Source: Gammaproteobacteria bacterium
GTDB lineage: Bacteria > Pseudomonadota > Gammaproteobacteria > Pseudomonadales > UBA5518
Direction of reading: 5' to 3'
Length of the DNA stretch: 64,000 nucleotides
Assembly: GCA_016718385.1 (NCBI GenBank)
Contig: JADKDK010000002.1
Coordinates: 868,001 to 932,000, forward strand
The stretch's first letter is position 1; every line of letters starts with the position of its first letter. The position numbers were made by a program, and so were the translations under genes. Below are positions 33,694 through 43,136 of this stretch, piece after piece. The notes below the pieces were generated by a model. That model was not told the origin of the DNA. It saw only the letters and a program-made list of their open reading frames with translations, and did not search any database.

Positions 33694-34278
33694 TTAGTTC
33701 CCCTCGATCAGGGGCAGGATTTCATGATCCACGGCCTCGCGCGCCCGGAAGATCCGCGAGCGCACCGTTCCCACCGGACAGCGCATCACCTCGGCGATCT
33801 CCTCGTAGCTGAGACCCTCGAACTCGCGCAGCGTCAACGCCGTGCGCAGGTCCTCGGGCAGCGCGCGTATCGCCCGGTCGATCACCGCGCGCAACTGCTC
33901 GGTCATCAGCTGGTTTTCCGGACCCGCGAGGTCGCGCAATGCCGCGCCGCTCTCGAGGTGCTCGGCGTCCTCGACATCGACGTCGGCGCCGGGCGGGCGG
34001 CGCGCGCGCGACACCAGGTAGTTCTTCGCGGTGTTGATCGCGATGCGGTAGAGCCAGGTGAAGAAGGCGCTCTCGCCGCGGAAACCCGGCAGGGCGCGGT
34101 AAGCCTTGATGAACGCCTCCTGCACGACGTCCTGTACCTCGTCGGGATCCCGGATGAAGCGTGTCACCAGAGAATAGATCCGGTGCTGGTATTTCAGCAC
34201 CAGCACGTCGAAGGCGCGGTTGTCGCCCTTTTGCACGCGTTCGACGAGTTGCTGATCACCCTCCTCCCCGGAAAACAT
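33694..34278 (-). CDS. algU: RNA polymerase sigma-E factor (AlgU/RpoE)
   Basis: A 194-residue ECF sigma factor. Region 2 (FDVLVLKYQHRIYSLVTRFI, QDVVQEAFIKAYRAL) and region 4 (ALPEDLRTALTLREFEGLSYEEIAEVM, VGTVRSRIFRAREA) match AlgU/RpoE closely. It controls the envelope stress regulon and heads the muc operon. GGAG lies 7 bases before the start. I see no clear GAACTT-N16-TCTGA autoregulated promoter in the 211-base divergent gap with nadB. Confidence 0.96.
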   Translation of the reverse strand: MFSGEEGDQQLVERVQKGDNRAFDVLVLKYQHRIYSLVTRFIRDPDEVQDVVQEAFIKAYRALPGFRGESAFFTWLYRIAINTAKNYLVSRARRPPGADVDVEDAEHLESGAALRDLAGPENQLMTEQLRAVIDRAIRALPEDLRTALTLREFEGLSYEEIAEVMRCPVGTVRSRIFRAREAVDHEILPLIEGN

Positions 34279-34489
34279 CGAAGGACTCCGTTCGACCCTG
34301 GTTTCAGTCCGTTAGCCACGCGCCACGCCAGCCCCGCGATCGAGGGGCATCGCGAGGGGCAGTGACGTTCGCGGCGCTCAATATACGTGCTGGCGGCTTC
34401 CGTGACAAAGCGGCAATCGTGCCGCGATCCGGCCGCGGGAGGGGCCTGTGCTATATTTCCGCCTCACCCCGCCCCCCGGACCCGCCTGG

Positions 34490-36067
34490 ATGCCGCAACG
34501 CTACACCCATGATGTGCTCGTGATCGGCAGCGGGGCCGCCGGCCTCAGCGTCGCGATCCAGGTCGCCGACCGGGCGCGGGTCGCGGTGATCTGCAAGGGC
34601 GAGCTCGGCGACGGCTCCACGTCCTGGGCCCAGGGCGGCATCGCCGCCGTGCTCGACGACGAGGACACGATCGACTCGCACGTCGCCGACACCCTTCGCG
34701 CGGGGGCAGGCCTGTGCCACGAGGACATGGTGCGCTTCACCGTGGAGCACAGCCGCGAGAGCATCCAGTGGCTGGTCGACCTCGGCGTCGGCTTCACGAA
34801 GCTTCTCACGCCGGGAAGCGAAAACGAGTTCCACCTGACGATGGAGGGCGGCCACAGTCACCGGCGCATCATCCACGCCGCCGACGCCACCGGGCGCGCG
34901 GTGTCGGACACGCTGATCGAGCAGGCCCGGCGACATGCGAGCATCGAGCTGTTCGAGCGCCACATCGCGGTCAACCTGATCACGACCGCCGGGCGTTGCC
35001 GCGGCGCCTACGTGCTGAACAAGGACTCGGCCTCGGTCGACCTCTTCAGCGCGCGCTTCGTGGTGCTCGCCACCGGCGGCGCCAGCAAGGCCTACCTCTA
35101 CACCACCAATCTGGACACCGCGACCGGCGACGGCATCGCGATGGCCTGGCGCGCGGGCTGCCGGGTCGCGAACATGGAATTCAACCAGTTCCATCCGACC
35201 TGCCTGTATCACCCGAGCGCGAAATCCTTCCTGATCTCGGAGGCCGTGCGCGGCGAGGGAGGCGTACTGCTGCTGCCCAACGGCGAGCGCTTCATGCCGC
35301 GCTTCCATCCGCAGGCCGAGCTGGCGCCGCGCGACATCGTGGCGCGCGCGATCGACCACGAGATGAAGCGCCTCGGCATCGATTGCGTCTATCTCGACAT
35401 CAGCCACAAGGGCGAGGACTTCGTGCGCTCGCACTTCCCCACGATCTACAGCCGCTGCCTCGAGCTCGGACTGGACATGGCGCGTGCACCACTGCCCGTG
35501 GTACCGGCCGCGCACTACACCTGTGGCGGCGTGATGATCGACCGTGCCGGCCAGACCGACCTCCCGGGGCTCTACGCCGTCGGCGAGACATCGTTCACCG
35601 GGCTGCACGGCGCCAACCGCCTGGCCAGCAATTCGCTGCTCGAGTGCTTCGTGTTCGCCCGCGCCGCCGCGCAGCACATCCTCGCGCAGGGCGAGAAGAT
35701 CGCGATCAGCGCCGGCCTGCCCGACTGGGACGCCTCCCAGGTGACCGACTCGGACGAGGATGTGGTGATCTCCCACAACTGGGACGAGCTGCGCCGCTTC
35801 ATGTGGGACTACGTCGGCATCGTGCGCACCACCAAGCGCCTGCAGCGCGCGCTCAGCCGCGCCCACCTGCTGAAGCAGGAGATCGCCGAGTACTACAGCA
35901 ATTACCGCATCACCTCGGACCTGGTGGAACTGCGCAACCTCGCGCTGGTGGCGGAACTGATCATCCGCAGCGCGCTCGGGCGCCACGAGAGTCGCGGCCT
36001 GCACTACACCCTGGACCACCCCGGCCTCGCTGCCGAGGCCGGGGATTCCGTCCTCACACCCGGCTGA
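34490..36067 (+). CDS. nadB: L-aspartate oxidase
   Basis: A 525-residue FAD enzyme that makes iminoaspartate for NAD synthesis. The start at 34490 (MPQRYTHDVLVIG) is preferred over a 14-codon upstream extension. Landmarks are VLVIGSGAAGLSVA (FAD-binding), GSTSWAQGGIAAV, EFNQFHPTCLYH, and GLYAVGETSFTGLHGANRLASNSLLE. The divergent nadB-algU arrangement is common in Pseudomonas-like genomes. Confidence 0.96.
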   Translation: MPQRYTHDVLVIGSGAAGLSVAIQVADRARVAVICKGELGDGSTSWAQGGIAAVLDDEDTIDSHVADTLRAGAGLCHEDMVRFTVEHSRESIQWLVDLGVGFTKLLTPGSENEFHLTMEGGHSHRRIIHAADATGRAVSDTLIEQARRHASIELFERHIAVNLITTAGRCRGAYVLNKDSASVDLFSARFVVLATGGASKAYLYTTNLDTATGDGIAMAWRAGCRVANMEFNQFHPTCLYHPSAKSFLISEAVRGEGGVLLLPNGERFMPRFHPQAELAPRDIVARAIDHEMKRLGIDCVYLDISHKGEDFVRSHFPTIYSRCLELGLDMARAPLPVVPAAHYTCGGVMIDRAGQTDLPGLYAVGETSFTGLHGANRLASNSLLECFVFARAAAQHILAQGEKIAISAGLPDWDASQVTDSDEDVVISHNWDELRRFMWDYVGIVRTTKRLQRALSRAHLLKQEIAEYYSNYRITSDLVELRNLALVAELIIRSALGRHESRGLHYTLDHPGLAAEAGDSVLTPG

Positions 36068-36082
36068 AGCGGGGCGCGGGCC

Positions 36083-36502
36083 TCAGCGCGCGCCGCGCAG
36101 GTGCAGCAGCACCCGCAGGCGCCGCAGTTCCCCGCGCGGCAACGAATCCCCCAGCACCATCAGCGAGCGCACCCGCCCTGCCTGCTGCATGCGCAGCACG
36201 ATCAGGAAAGGCAGCATCGCGCTGTCGGCGCGCAGCCGCACCGGCTGCGGCGAGCCTTCGCCGTGCAACCACCACGCTTCGCCGCGAAACTCGAGCCGGG
36301 TGCCGCCGCGGCGCGCCAGCGCACCGTGCGCGCTGCAGTGCCGCGCGAGGCTCGCGAGCAACAGGGCGGCCAGCGCCAGCATGACGGTCGGCGGCAGGGC
36401 GGTAGCGGCGAGCCCGGCGAGGGCCGCCAGGTGCAGCACACACAGCACGCACAGTAGGCGCCTAGACGGCGCCAGGTGGAAGCTCTGGCCGGGGCATTCC
36501 AT
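36083..36502 (-). CDS. ygfX: YgfX/CptA-family membrane protein
   Basis: A 139-residue protein that begins with the family pattern (FHLAPSRRLLCVLCVLHLAALAGL), with two adjacent N-terminal membrane helices up to about residue 55, then a soluble domain (GGTRLEFRGEAWWLHG, PVRLRADSAMLPFLIVLRM). YgfX is linked to SdhE in gammaproteobacteria and was proposed as a toxin or a membrane partner; function remains unsettled. Its start overlaps the sdhE coding end by about 41 bases, an unusually long overlap. Confidence 0.82.
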   Translation of the reverse strand: MECPGQSFHLAPSRRLLCVLCVLHLAALAGLAATALPPTVMLALAALLLASLARHCSAHGALARRGGTRLEFRGEAWWLHGEGSPQPVRLRADSAMLPFLIVLRMQQAGRVRSLMVLGDSLPRGELRRLRVLLHLRGAR

Positions 36503-36740
36503 TGCCCAGTACCCTCGCGATGATGAGTTTCAGTTCGGGATCGTCCGGTTCGCCGCGATGCACGATCCACGCGAACAGGTCGGCATCCTCGCATTCGAGC
36601 AGTGCGCGATAGCGACGCTGCATGTCCTCGCCGAGCCCGGGGTAGACCTGCTCGGCGAAGGGCATCAGCACGAGGTCGAGCTCGAGCATCCCCCGCCGGC
36701 TGTGCCAGTAGACCCGCCTGTTTTCCGCCGCCTCGTCCAT
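36462..36740 (-). CDS. sdhE: FAD assembly factor SdhE
   Basis: A 92-residue protein that promotes covalent flavinylation of succinate dehydrogenase. The start MDEAAENRRVYWHSRRG at 36740 and the family motif RRGMLELDLVLMPF are clear, as is ECEDADLFAWIV. The frame continues open upstream into antisense of ygfZ, which is noise. It is divergent from ygfZ and coupled with ygfX. Confidence 0.93.
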   Translation of the reverse strand: MDEAAENRRVYWHSRRGMLELDLVLMPFAEQVYPGLGEDMQRRYRALLECEDADLFAWIVHRGEPDDPELKLIIARVLGNGMPRPELPPGAV

Positions 36741-36863
36741 CGTGTATCCGCAACCGCTCGTGGCGCGGGCAGTGTGCGTTATTATTCGCCGCCTGTCAGC
36801 CACCGGCGCGCGCAGCCCGCGCTGCGCCGCCAGCGCGCAGGAGCGCATGCCGGAACCGAAGCC

Positions 36864-37790
36864 ATGAACACCGCCGCCATCCGCCTCGACGACTACGCCT
36901 TCCTTCAGGTCGAGGGCGCAAAGGCCCTGCCGTTCCTGCAGGGACAACTGACCTGCAACGTGCAGGATGCGACACCCGCGGGCGTGCTCCCGGGCGCCTA
37001 CTGCACGCCGAAGGGGCGCGTGATCGCCAGTTTCCTGCTGTGGGCTCGCAGCCCCGACTCCGTGCTGCTGCGCCTGCGTGCCGACATAGCCGACGACACC
37101 GCGACCGTGCTCGGCAAGTACGCCGCGCTGTCGCGCGTGCGCGTGGCACGCGCGGACATGGCATGCATCGGACTGCTGGGGGCCGGACTGGAGACCGAAC
37201 TGCAGACGCTGTTCCCGGATTGGCCCGCGCAGCCGCGTGCGCTCGGTGCCGCCGGCGCGTGGCAGCTGCTGCGCCGCGACGCCGGGCCCGCGCAGTTCGA
37301 GATCTGGGCGCCGCGCAGCGAAACCGGCGCGCTCTGGGAAACGCTGACCGCGCGCCTCCCGGTCACCGACACGCAGCACTGGCGCCTGGCGCTGGTGCGC
37401 GCCGGCGCGGCCGAGATCCAGCGCGCCACCGTGGACCAGTTCCTGCCGCAGATGCTCGGCTACGACACCAGCGGTGCCGTGAGTTTCCGCAAGGGCTGCT
37501 ACACCGGCCAGGAGATCATCGCGCGCACCCATTACAAGGGCAGCGTGAAACGCCGCCTGCAACGCCTTGGCGGCGCCGGCCCGGCATGCCCCGCGGTCGG
37601 CGACGAACTGCGGCACCGCGACACCGACCGCGCCGTCGGCAGCGTGGTGGAGAGCGCGATGGACGGCGCGTCGCGTTTCGAGCTGCTCGCCGTGCTGAGC
37701 GACGAAGCGCTCGACGGCGCGAACTGCCTCGCCATCACTGCCCGTGGCGAAGCGCTCGACGTGCTGCCGCTTGCCGAGAACGCGAGCTGA
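36864..37790 (+). CDS. ygfZ: folate-dependent Fe-S cluster repair protein YgfZ
   Basis: A 308-residue GcvT-fold protein. The signature K-G-C-Y-T-G-Q-E is seen in FRKGCYTGQEIIARTHYKG, with the functional Cys. ALPFLQGQLTCNVQ is the conserved N-terminal element. YgfZ supports assembly or repair of certain Fe-S enzymes with tetrahydrofolate. It is divergent from sdhE by about 120 bases. Confidence 0.92.
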   Translation: MNTAAIRLDDYAFLQVEGAKALPFLQGQLTCNVQDATPAGVLPGAYCTPKGRVIASFLLWARSPDSVLLRLRADIADDTATVLGKYAALSRVRVARADMACIGLLGAGLETELQTLFPDWPAQPRALGAAGAWQLLRRDAGPAQFEIWAPRSETGALWETLTARLPVTDTQHWRLALVRAGAAEIQRATVDQFLPQMLGYDTSGAVSFRKGCYTGQEIIARTHYKGSVKRRLQRLGGAGPACPAVGDELRHRDTDRAVGSVVESAMDGASRFELLAVLSDEALDGANCLAITARGEALDVLPLAENAS

Positions 37791-37849
37791 GCTCGCGGGG
37801 AGTCTCGCGACGGCCGTCGAAAGATTCACAGGCTCTGAGGCAGGACGGT

Positions 37850-38935
37850 TCATTCTCCCTCGCCGTCCGGGCGCGCGACGAGCGCTTGCGCCGCGTCACG
37901 ACAGTGCAGCACATCGTCGAGCACCGTGGTCGCAAAGCAGCCCGCGGGAAGCCGGAAGGCGATCGCCAGCGTGGCGTCGTCGATCCAGTCCCACGTCAGC
38001 TCGCGCGGCATCACGCGCAGCGCCCGCCGCTCCTGCTCCAGGCCCGCACGCTCCAGCCCGGCTGCGAGCTCCGCGTGCTCGGCCGCCACCGCGCGCTCCA
38101 GCCCGGCGATGCCAGAGCGCGTAGCGAGCTCTCCCCTGCCCCACAACGGGCCGCTCGAGTGCAATTCGCCGCGCGCCACCCGCTCGCGCAGCGTTGCGTC
38201 GATCTCCCCCGCGACAAAGAAGCTGCCGCGCCCGTCGAACATCAGCGCGTCGCCCGCGCATGCCTCGCACCACGAACCGTCCTGTACCCGGCGCGCCAGC
38301 AGCGCGTTGAACAGCTGCGAGCGGGCGGCCGACAGCAGCAGTCCGCGCAGTTTGCGATCATCGACACGCCGCTCGCCGCGCATCCATGCCAGCGCCTGCG
38401 CGACGTTGCCGCCGCCGCGGCCGAAACGCTGCGCGCCGAAGTAGTTCGGCGCCCCGCGCACGACCGTCTCGCGCAGGCGCTCGCCGAGCAGCGCGGCATC
38501 GCCGGCGAACTCGCGCACCAGCAGGCGGAAGCGGTTGCCGCGCAGGCCGCCGACGGCGAGCTTGCGCCGGCGCCGGCGCATCCCGAGGATCTCCACCGAG
38601 GGCGGCAGCGCGAAGCCGGCCGGATCCGGCCGCCCCGGCAGATGCAGGCTGAACCACTGCGTGGTCACGGCGTGGCGGTCCTTGCGCCCCGCGTACCCCA
38701 CCTGCTGCGGGCGTATGCCCGCGGCCTGCGCCAGCAGGCGCGCGACGTGCTCGGTATTCTCGCCGGTCTTGCGCACCTGGAGCCACAGGTGTTCGCCGCC
38801 CTCGTCGGCATCCATGTCGATCAGCTCCTCGACCGTGAAGTCGGTCGTCTGCTGGCGGATCAGGCCCTGCCCGGCCGGGCGGCCCGCGCGAGGGCGCGCG
38901 GCCTCGATGTCCGGCAGCGCGGCGGTGAAGCTCAC
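37850..38935 (-). CDS. truD: tRNA pseudouridine(13) synthase
   Basis: A 361-residue TruD. The catalytic-Asp motif is GYAGRKDRHAVTTQWF; other family segments are DFTVEELIDMDADEGGEHLW, GNRFRLLVREF, and NYFGAQRFGRGGGNVAQAL. It modifies U13 in tRNA-Glu. It is convergent with ygfZ and lies 10 bases after ppx on the minus strand. Confidence 0.95.
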   Translation of the reverse strand: MSFTAALPDIEAARPRAGRPAGQGLIRQQTTDFTVEELIDMDADEGGEHLWLQVRKTGENTEHVARLLAQAAGIRPQQVGYAGRKDRHAVTTQWFSLHLPGRPDPAGFALPPSVEILGMRRRRRKLAVGGLRGNRFRLLVREFAGDAALLGERLRETVVRGAPNYFGAQRFGRGGGNVAQALAWMRGERRVDDRKLRGLLLSAARSQLFNALLARRVQDGSWCEACAGDALMFDGRGSFFVAGEIDATLRERVARGELHSSGPLWGRGELATRSGIAGLERAVAAEHAELAAGLERAGLEQERRALRVMPRELTWDWIDDATLAIAFRLPAGCFATTVLDDVLHCRDAAQALVARPDGEGE

Positions 38936-38945
38936 GGCAGGACCT

Positions 38946-40439
38946 TCAACGCCGCGTCTTCACTTGCAGCCCGGAGCCGATCGCGGCGAGGAACTCGTTC
39001 TCCGCGCGCAGGTCCTCCTCCACCAACGGGTGCTTGCGCAGCCAGCCCGAAGGGAGCTCGATACTCCAGCCCTTGCGCATCGGCGCGAGGCGCATCGAGG
39101 GCATGCGCTGGTCGACGCGCATGCGGTTGAACAGCGTCGCGAGGCGCAGCACCAGCACCAGCGCCCAGTCGGGCCTGAAACTGTAGCTGCTCACCTCGGG
39201 CGCGCGCAGCTTGCGGCGGTGGTTCAGCACCAGGAAGCTCAGCATCATCTGCTCGCGCCGCGAGAAACCGGGCATGTCGGCATGCTCCAGCACGTAGGCG
39301 CCGTGCTTGTGATAGCCGCTGTGCGAGACCGCGAGACCGAGCTCGTGCAAACGCGCCGCCGCGACCAGCACCTGCTGCGCGAAGGCGCGCTCCACGGTCA
39401 GCTGCGGCGCGACTTGCGGCAGCAGCGACCTGGAGAGCCGCTCGACGCGCGCGGCCTGGCGGCGGTCGATGTTGAACTGCTTGGTGAGGTAATCCATGGT
39501 CTGGCGGCGCGTGTCCTCGTGCTCGCCCCGGTCGGCGAGCTCGTAGAGCACGCCCTCCTTCAGCGCGTAGTCCGAGACGTGCATGCGCTCGATGCCGAGC
39601 TCGATGAAGGCCGCGTGCAGTATCGCCAGCCCGCCCGGGAACACCGGCACGCGCTCGGGGCTGAGTCCCAGCGATTGCATCGCGTCGGGCTTCTTGCTGC
39701 GCTTCAGGTGATCGACGACGCGCTCGATACCCTCGCGCGTGATCAGGTGATCGCAGGGCGTCAGCCGGTCGATCACGGCCTCGACGTAGCGGATCGTGCC
39801 CGAGGTGCCCACCGCCTCGTCCCAGCGCGCGGTGCCGTAACCGTCGGCCAGATGCTGGATCTCCGCGCGCGCCAGCGTCAGCGCGCGCTGGTAGCCCTCG
39901 CGCGTGAAACGGCGCTCCGGAAAGAATCGCTCGCTCATCGACACGCAGCCGATGAACAGGCTCTCGACGCGCTTGGCCTTGCGCCGGCCGACGATAAACT
40001 CGGTCGATCCGCCGCCGATGTCGATGACCAGGCGGCGGATCGCGTTGCTCGCGTGACCCTTGGCCACCCCGAGGAAGATCAGCCGTCCCTCCTCCTGGCC
40101 GCTGATCACGTCGATCGGCACCCCGATGATCTTTTCGGCGCGCTCCAGGAACACGTCGGCGTTGTGCGCCGCGCGCAGCGTGTTGGTGCCGACCACGCGC
40201 ACGTTGGCGCGCGGGATATTGCGCAGCTGCTGCGAGAATACCGCCAGGCTGTCGAGCGCGCGCGTCATGACCGGCTCGCTCAGCTGGCCATCGCCCTCGA
40301 GCCCCTGGGCGAGGCGCACCATGTCCTTGCGCCGGTCGAGCGTGACGAGGCGCCCGCCCGCCAGCCGCCCGATCAGCAGATGGAAGCTGTTGGAGCCGAG
40401 GTCGAGGACGGCGCAGACGGGACCGGAAGATTCGTTCAT
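38946..40439 (-). CDS. ppx: exopolyphosphatase (Ppx/GppA family)
   Basis: A 497-residue enzyme degrading inorganic polyphosphate. The ASKHA motifs are VLDLGSNSFHLLIG, RLVIDIGGGSTEFIVG and VGTSGTIRYVEA; EEGRLIFLGV matches the family. The C-terminal HD-like part (ARLHELGLAVSHSGYHKHGAYVLEHAD) is full length. It is divergent from ppk1 over a 152-base gap containing a Pho box. Confidence 0.94.
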   Translation of the reverse strand: MNESSGPVCAVLDLGSNSFHLLIGRLAGGRLVTLDRRKDMVRLAQGLEGDGQLSEPVMTRALDSLAVFSQQLRNIPRANVRVVGTNTLRAAHNADVFLERAEKIIGVPIDVISGQEEGRLIFLGVAKGHASNAIRRLVIDIGGGSTEFIVGRRKAKRVESLFIGCVSMSERFFPERRFTREGYQRALTLARAEIQHLADGYGTARWDEAVGTSGTIRYVEAVIDRLTPCDHLITREGIERVVDHLKRSKKPDAMQSLGLSPERVPVFPGGLAILHAAFIELGIERMHVSDYALKEGVLYELADRGEHEDTRRQTMDYLTKQFNIDRRQAARVERLSRSLLPQVAPQLTVERAFAQQVLVAAARLHELGLAVSHSGYHKHGAYVLEHADMPGFSRREQMMLSFLVLNHRRKLRAPEVSSYSFRPDWALVLVLRLATLFNRMRVDQRMPSMRLAPMRKGWSIELPSGWLRKHPLVEEDLRAENEFLAAIGSGLQVKTRR

Positions 40440-40470
40440 GTGCGGTATTTCCGTGGCGTCGTGGCGCGCT

Positions 40471-40488
40471 CTGTAATAAAACTGTCAT
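40471..40488. promoter_or_regulatory. Pho box (PhoB-binding site) in the ppx/ppk1 promoter region
   Basis: CTGTAAT-AAAA-CTGTCAT matches the PhoB consensus CTGTCAT-A/T-rich-CTGTCAY with one mismatch. A -10-like TTAAGA starts about 10 bases downstream toward ppk1, the usual geometry in which the Pho box replaces the -35. It predicts phosphate-starvation induction of ppk1. Confidence 0.8.
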
Positions 40489-40591
40489 GCGGGCGCATTA
40501 AGAAGTCACGCTGTGCTCGCCGCGATGGGCCGGCAGTTTAATCGCTGCCCGCGCATTTTCAATCACCGACCTCCCGGTCACGGATTCCTGC

Positions 40592-42715
40592 ATGCCGACC
40601 CGTCACAAGACCCTGCCGCTTTACCCCAAGGAACTGAGCTGGCTCTCGTTCAACGCGCGCGTGCTGCAGGAAGCCGAGGATCCCGAAGTGCCGCTGATCG
40701 AGCGCGTGCGCTTCATGGGCATCTTCTCCAACAACCTCGATGAGTTCTACCGCGTGCGCTACGCCGAGGTGCGTCGGCTGGCGGCTTTCGCGAAGGGGCG
40801 CGAGAAGGCGCGCTGGGAAAAGTTGCTCGACGACATCCGCGATGCGGTCGGCGACCTGCAGATGCGTTTCGACCGCGTCTACCGCACCTGCCTGGCGCAG
40901 CTGCGGACAAACAACATCTACCTCGTCGACGAGCGCCAGCTCGACGCGCAGCAGCGCGATTTCGTGCGCCAGTACTTTTTCGGCCGCGTGATGCCCGAGC
41001 TCGCGCCGATCATCATCTCCGATGCCACCGCCATGCCGCAGCTCGAGGACGGCTCCATCTACTTCGCGGTGCGCATCCAGCTGAGGAACCAGTCGATACG
41101 CTACGCCATCGTGAACATCCCCTCGGATCGGCTGCCGCGCTTCATCGTGGTGCCCTCGCCGGCGACGCAGTCGAACCGCCAGGTGATCGTGGTTCTGGAC
41201 AACGTGATCCGCGCCTGCCTGCCACAGGTATTCCAGGGCGTTTTCGACATCGAGCGCGCCGAGGCATTCACGTTCAAGATCACGCGCGATGCCGAGCTCG
41301 AGCTCGGCGAGGGGATCACGCAGAGCCTGGTCGACGCGCTCTCGAGCAGCCTGAAGAAGCGCAAGCTCGGCGATCCGGTGCGCCTGGTCTACGACCGGCG
41401 CATGCCCAACGACATGCTCGACATCATGGTGAAGCGCTTTCGCCTCGGCAGCTACGACAACGTGCTGCCCGGCGCGCGTTACCACAATTCCAAGGATTTC
41501 ATGGAATTCCCCAATCTCGGCGCGCGCTCGCTCGAGCACCGGCCGATCGGCCCGCTGATGGTGCCGCGCATCGACCGGCAGGCGAACATCTTCGCCGCGA
41601 TCGCCGAGCGCGACATACTGCTGAACTACCCGTATCACTCGTTCCGCTATACCGAGCAGCTGATCAGCGCGGCGGCGATAGACCCCGCGGTACGCGCGAT
41701 CCAGGTCACGCTCTACCGCGTGGCGCGCAACTCGCATATCGGCAATTCGCTGATCTGCGCGGCGCTCAACGGCAAGGAGGTGTTCGCGATCATCGAGTTG
41801 CGCGCGCGCTTCGACGAGGCCGCCAACATCGACTGGGCCAAGCGCCTCACCGAGGCCGGCGTGCACGTGGTCTTCGGGATACCGGGCCTGAAGGTGCACT
41901 CCAAGCTGATCCTGATCAGCCGCCAGGAGGGCGCGCAACTGCGCCGCTACGTGCATATCGGGACCGGCAACTTCAACGAGAAGACCGCGCGCTTCTACAC
42001 CGATCTCGCGCTGTTCACCGCGAACCAGGAGATCGCCGAGGACGTCCACCACGTCTTCGACTTCATCCGCCACACCTATCGCCGCCACAAGTTCCGCCAC
42101 CTCGCGGTCTCGCCGCTCACGAACCGCTCGACCTTCCTGCGCCTGATCCACGCCGAGGTGCTCAACGCGCGCGCGGGCAAGCCGGCCACGATCTTCCTCA
42201 AGTGCAACAACCTGGTCGACGAGGAACTGATCGACCGGTTCTACGAGGCCAGCCAGGCAGGGGTGAGGATCCGCGTGATCGTGCGCGGCATGTGCTCGCT
42301 GCTGGCCGGTGTCGCCGGCGTGAGCGACAACATCGAGATCATCAGCATCGTCGATCGCTTCCTCGAGCACAGCCGCGTCTACGTGTTCGGCAACGGCGGT
42401 GAACCGCGCTACTTCATCTCCTCGGCCGACCTGATGACGCGCAACCTCGACCACCGCGTCGAAGTCACCGCGCCGGTCTACGACAAGCTCGCGCAGCGCC
42501 GGCTGCAGCGCCTGCTCGAGACGCAATGGGCCGACAACGTGAAGGCGCGCGTGCTGAGCGCGGACCAGGACAACGGTTACCGCGATCGCGGACACAAGCG
42601 CCGGCTGCGCTCGCAGGAGGTGCTGGCTCGCTACTACGCCGACGACCAGCGCCGCGAGACGCTGGCGCTGGAGCAACCCGAAGCGGGAGAGGACGGCGTG
42701 GCGAAGGCTCAGTGA
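40592..42715 (+). CDS. ppk1: polyphosphate kinase 1
   Basis: A 707-residue enzyme that reversibly polymerises ATP gamma-phosphate into polyphosphate. N-terminal motif YPKELSWLSFNARVLQEAED, N/H1 domain IFSNNLDEFYRVR; catalytic-domain motifs are VTLYRVARNSHIGNSL, GLKVHSKLILI and YVHIGTGNFNEKTARFYTD, the last two carrying the phospho-acceptor and Asn/His residues. It sits downstream of a Pho box. The end overlaps the convergent bolA by 7 bases. Confidence 0.96.
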   Translation: MPTRHKTLPLYPKELSWLSFNARVLQEAEDPEVPLIERVRFMGIFSNNLDEFYRVRYAEVRRLAAFAKGREKARWEKLLDDIRDAVGDLQMRFDRVYRTCLAQLRTNNIYLVDERQLDAQQRDFVRQYFFGRVMPELAPIIISDATAMPQLEDGSIYFAVRIQLRNQSIRYAIVNIPSDRLPRFIVVPSPATQSNRQVIVVLDNVIRACLPQVFQGVFDIERAEAFTFKITRDAELELGEGITQSLVDALSSSLKKRKLGDPVRLVYDRRMPNDMLDIMVKRFRLGSYDNVLPGARYHNSKDFMEFPNLGARSLEHRPIGPLMVPRIDRQANIFAAIAERDILLNYPYHSFRYTEQLISAAAIDPAVRAIQVTLYRVARNSHIGNSLICAALNGKEVFAIIELRARFDEAANIDWAKRLTEAGVHVVFGIPGLKVHSKLILISRQEGAQLRRYVHIGTGNFNEKTARFYTDLALFTANQEIAEDVHHVFDFIRHTYRRHKFRHLAVSPLTNRSTFLRLIHAEVLNARAGKPATIFLKCNNLVDEELIDRFYEASQAGVRIRVIVRGMCSLLAGVAGVSDNIEIISIVDRFLEHSRVYVFGNGGEPRYFISSADLMTRNLDHRVEVTAPVYDKLAQRRLQRLLETQWADNVKARVLSADQDNGYRDRGHKRRLRSQEVLARYYADDQRRETLALEQPEAGEDGVAKAQ

Positions 42716-43029
42716 TCGTGCTTGCCGCCACCCATGCAGGCAGGTGAATCGGGTGCGCCGGCGGCGCGTTGCGCCCACTCCGCGGGGGTGAAGGTGTGCA
42801 GGGCGAGCGCATGCACGCCGCCCGCCAGTTCTTCGGCCAGCACCTTGTAGACCTGCTGGTGGCGCGCCACGCTGCGCTTGCCCTCGAAGGCCGCGCTGAC
42901 CAGCACCACCTTGAAATGCGTTTCCGAGCCCGGCGGCACGCTGTGCTGGTGGCTCTCGTTCAGCACCTCCAGCCGCCCCGGCGCGAAAGCCTCGCTGAGC
43001 TTGCGTTCGATGGTCTGCTGCATGCGCAT
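42709..43029 (-). CDS. bolA: BolA-family protein
   Basis: A 106-residue BolA with the pattern ESHQHSVPPGSETHFKVVLVSAAFEGKR and RHQQVYKVLAEELAGGVHALALHTFTPAEW. The invariant His (HALALHTFT) used for Fe-S ligand sharing with monothiol glutaredoxin is present. A short His/Gly tail (CMGGGKHDH) is unusual and might bind metal. It is divergent from trhP. Confidence 0.92.
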   Translation of the reverse strand: MRMQQTIERKLSEAFAPGRLEVLNESHQHSVPPGSETHFKVVLVSAAFEGKRSVARHQQVYKVLAEELAGGVHALALHTFTPAEWAQRAAGAPDSPACMGGGKHDH

Positions 43030-43136
43030 CCGTACCTTGCCTCCCTAGCGGACTGTCCGTATTTCACTGGCCCGCCCCGGGCCGATCCCGGATAATACGC
43101 GACCTCCCCCCCTTTTTGCGATGCAGGCTCCAGTCC

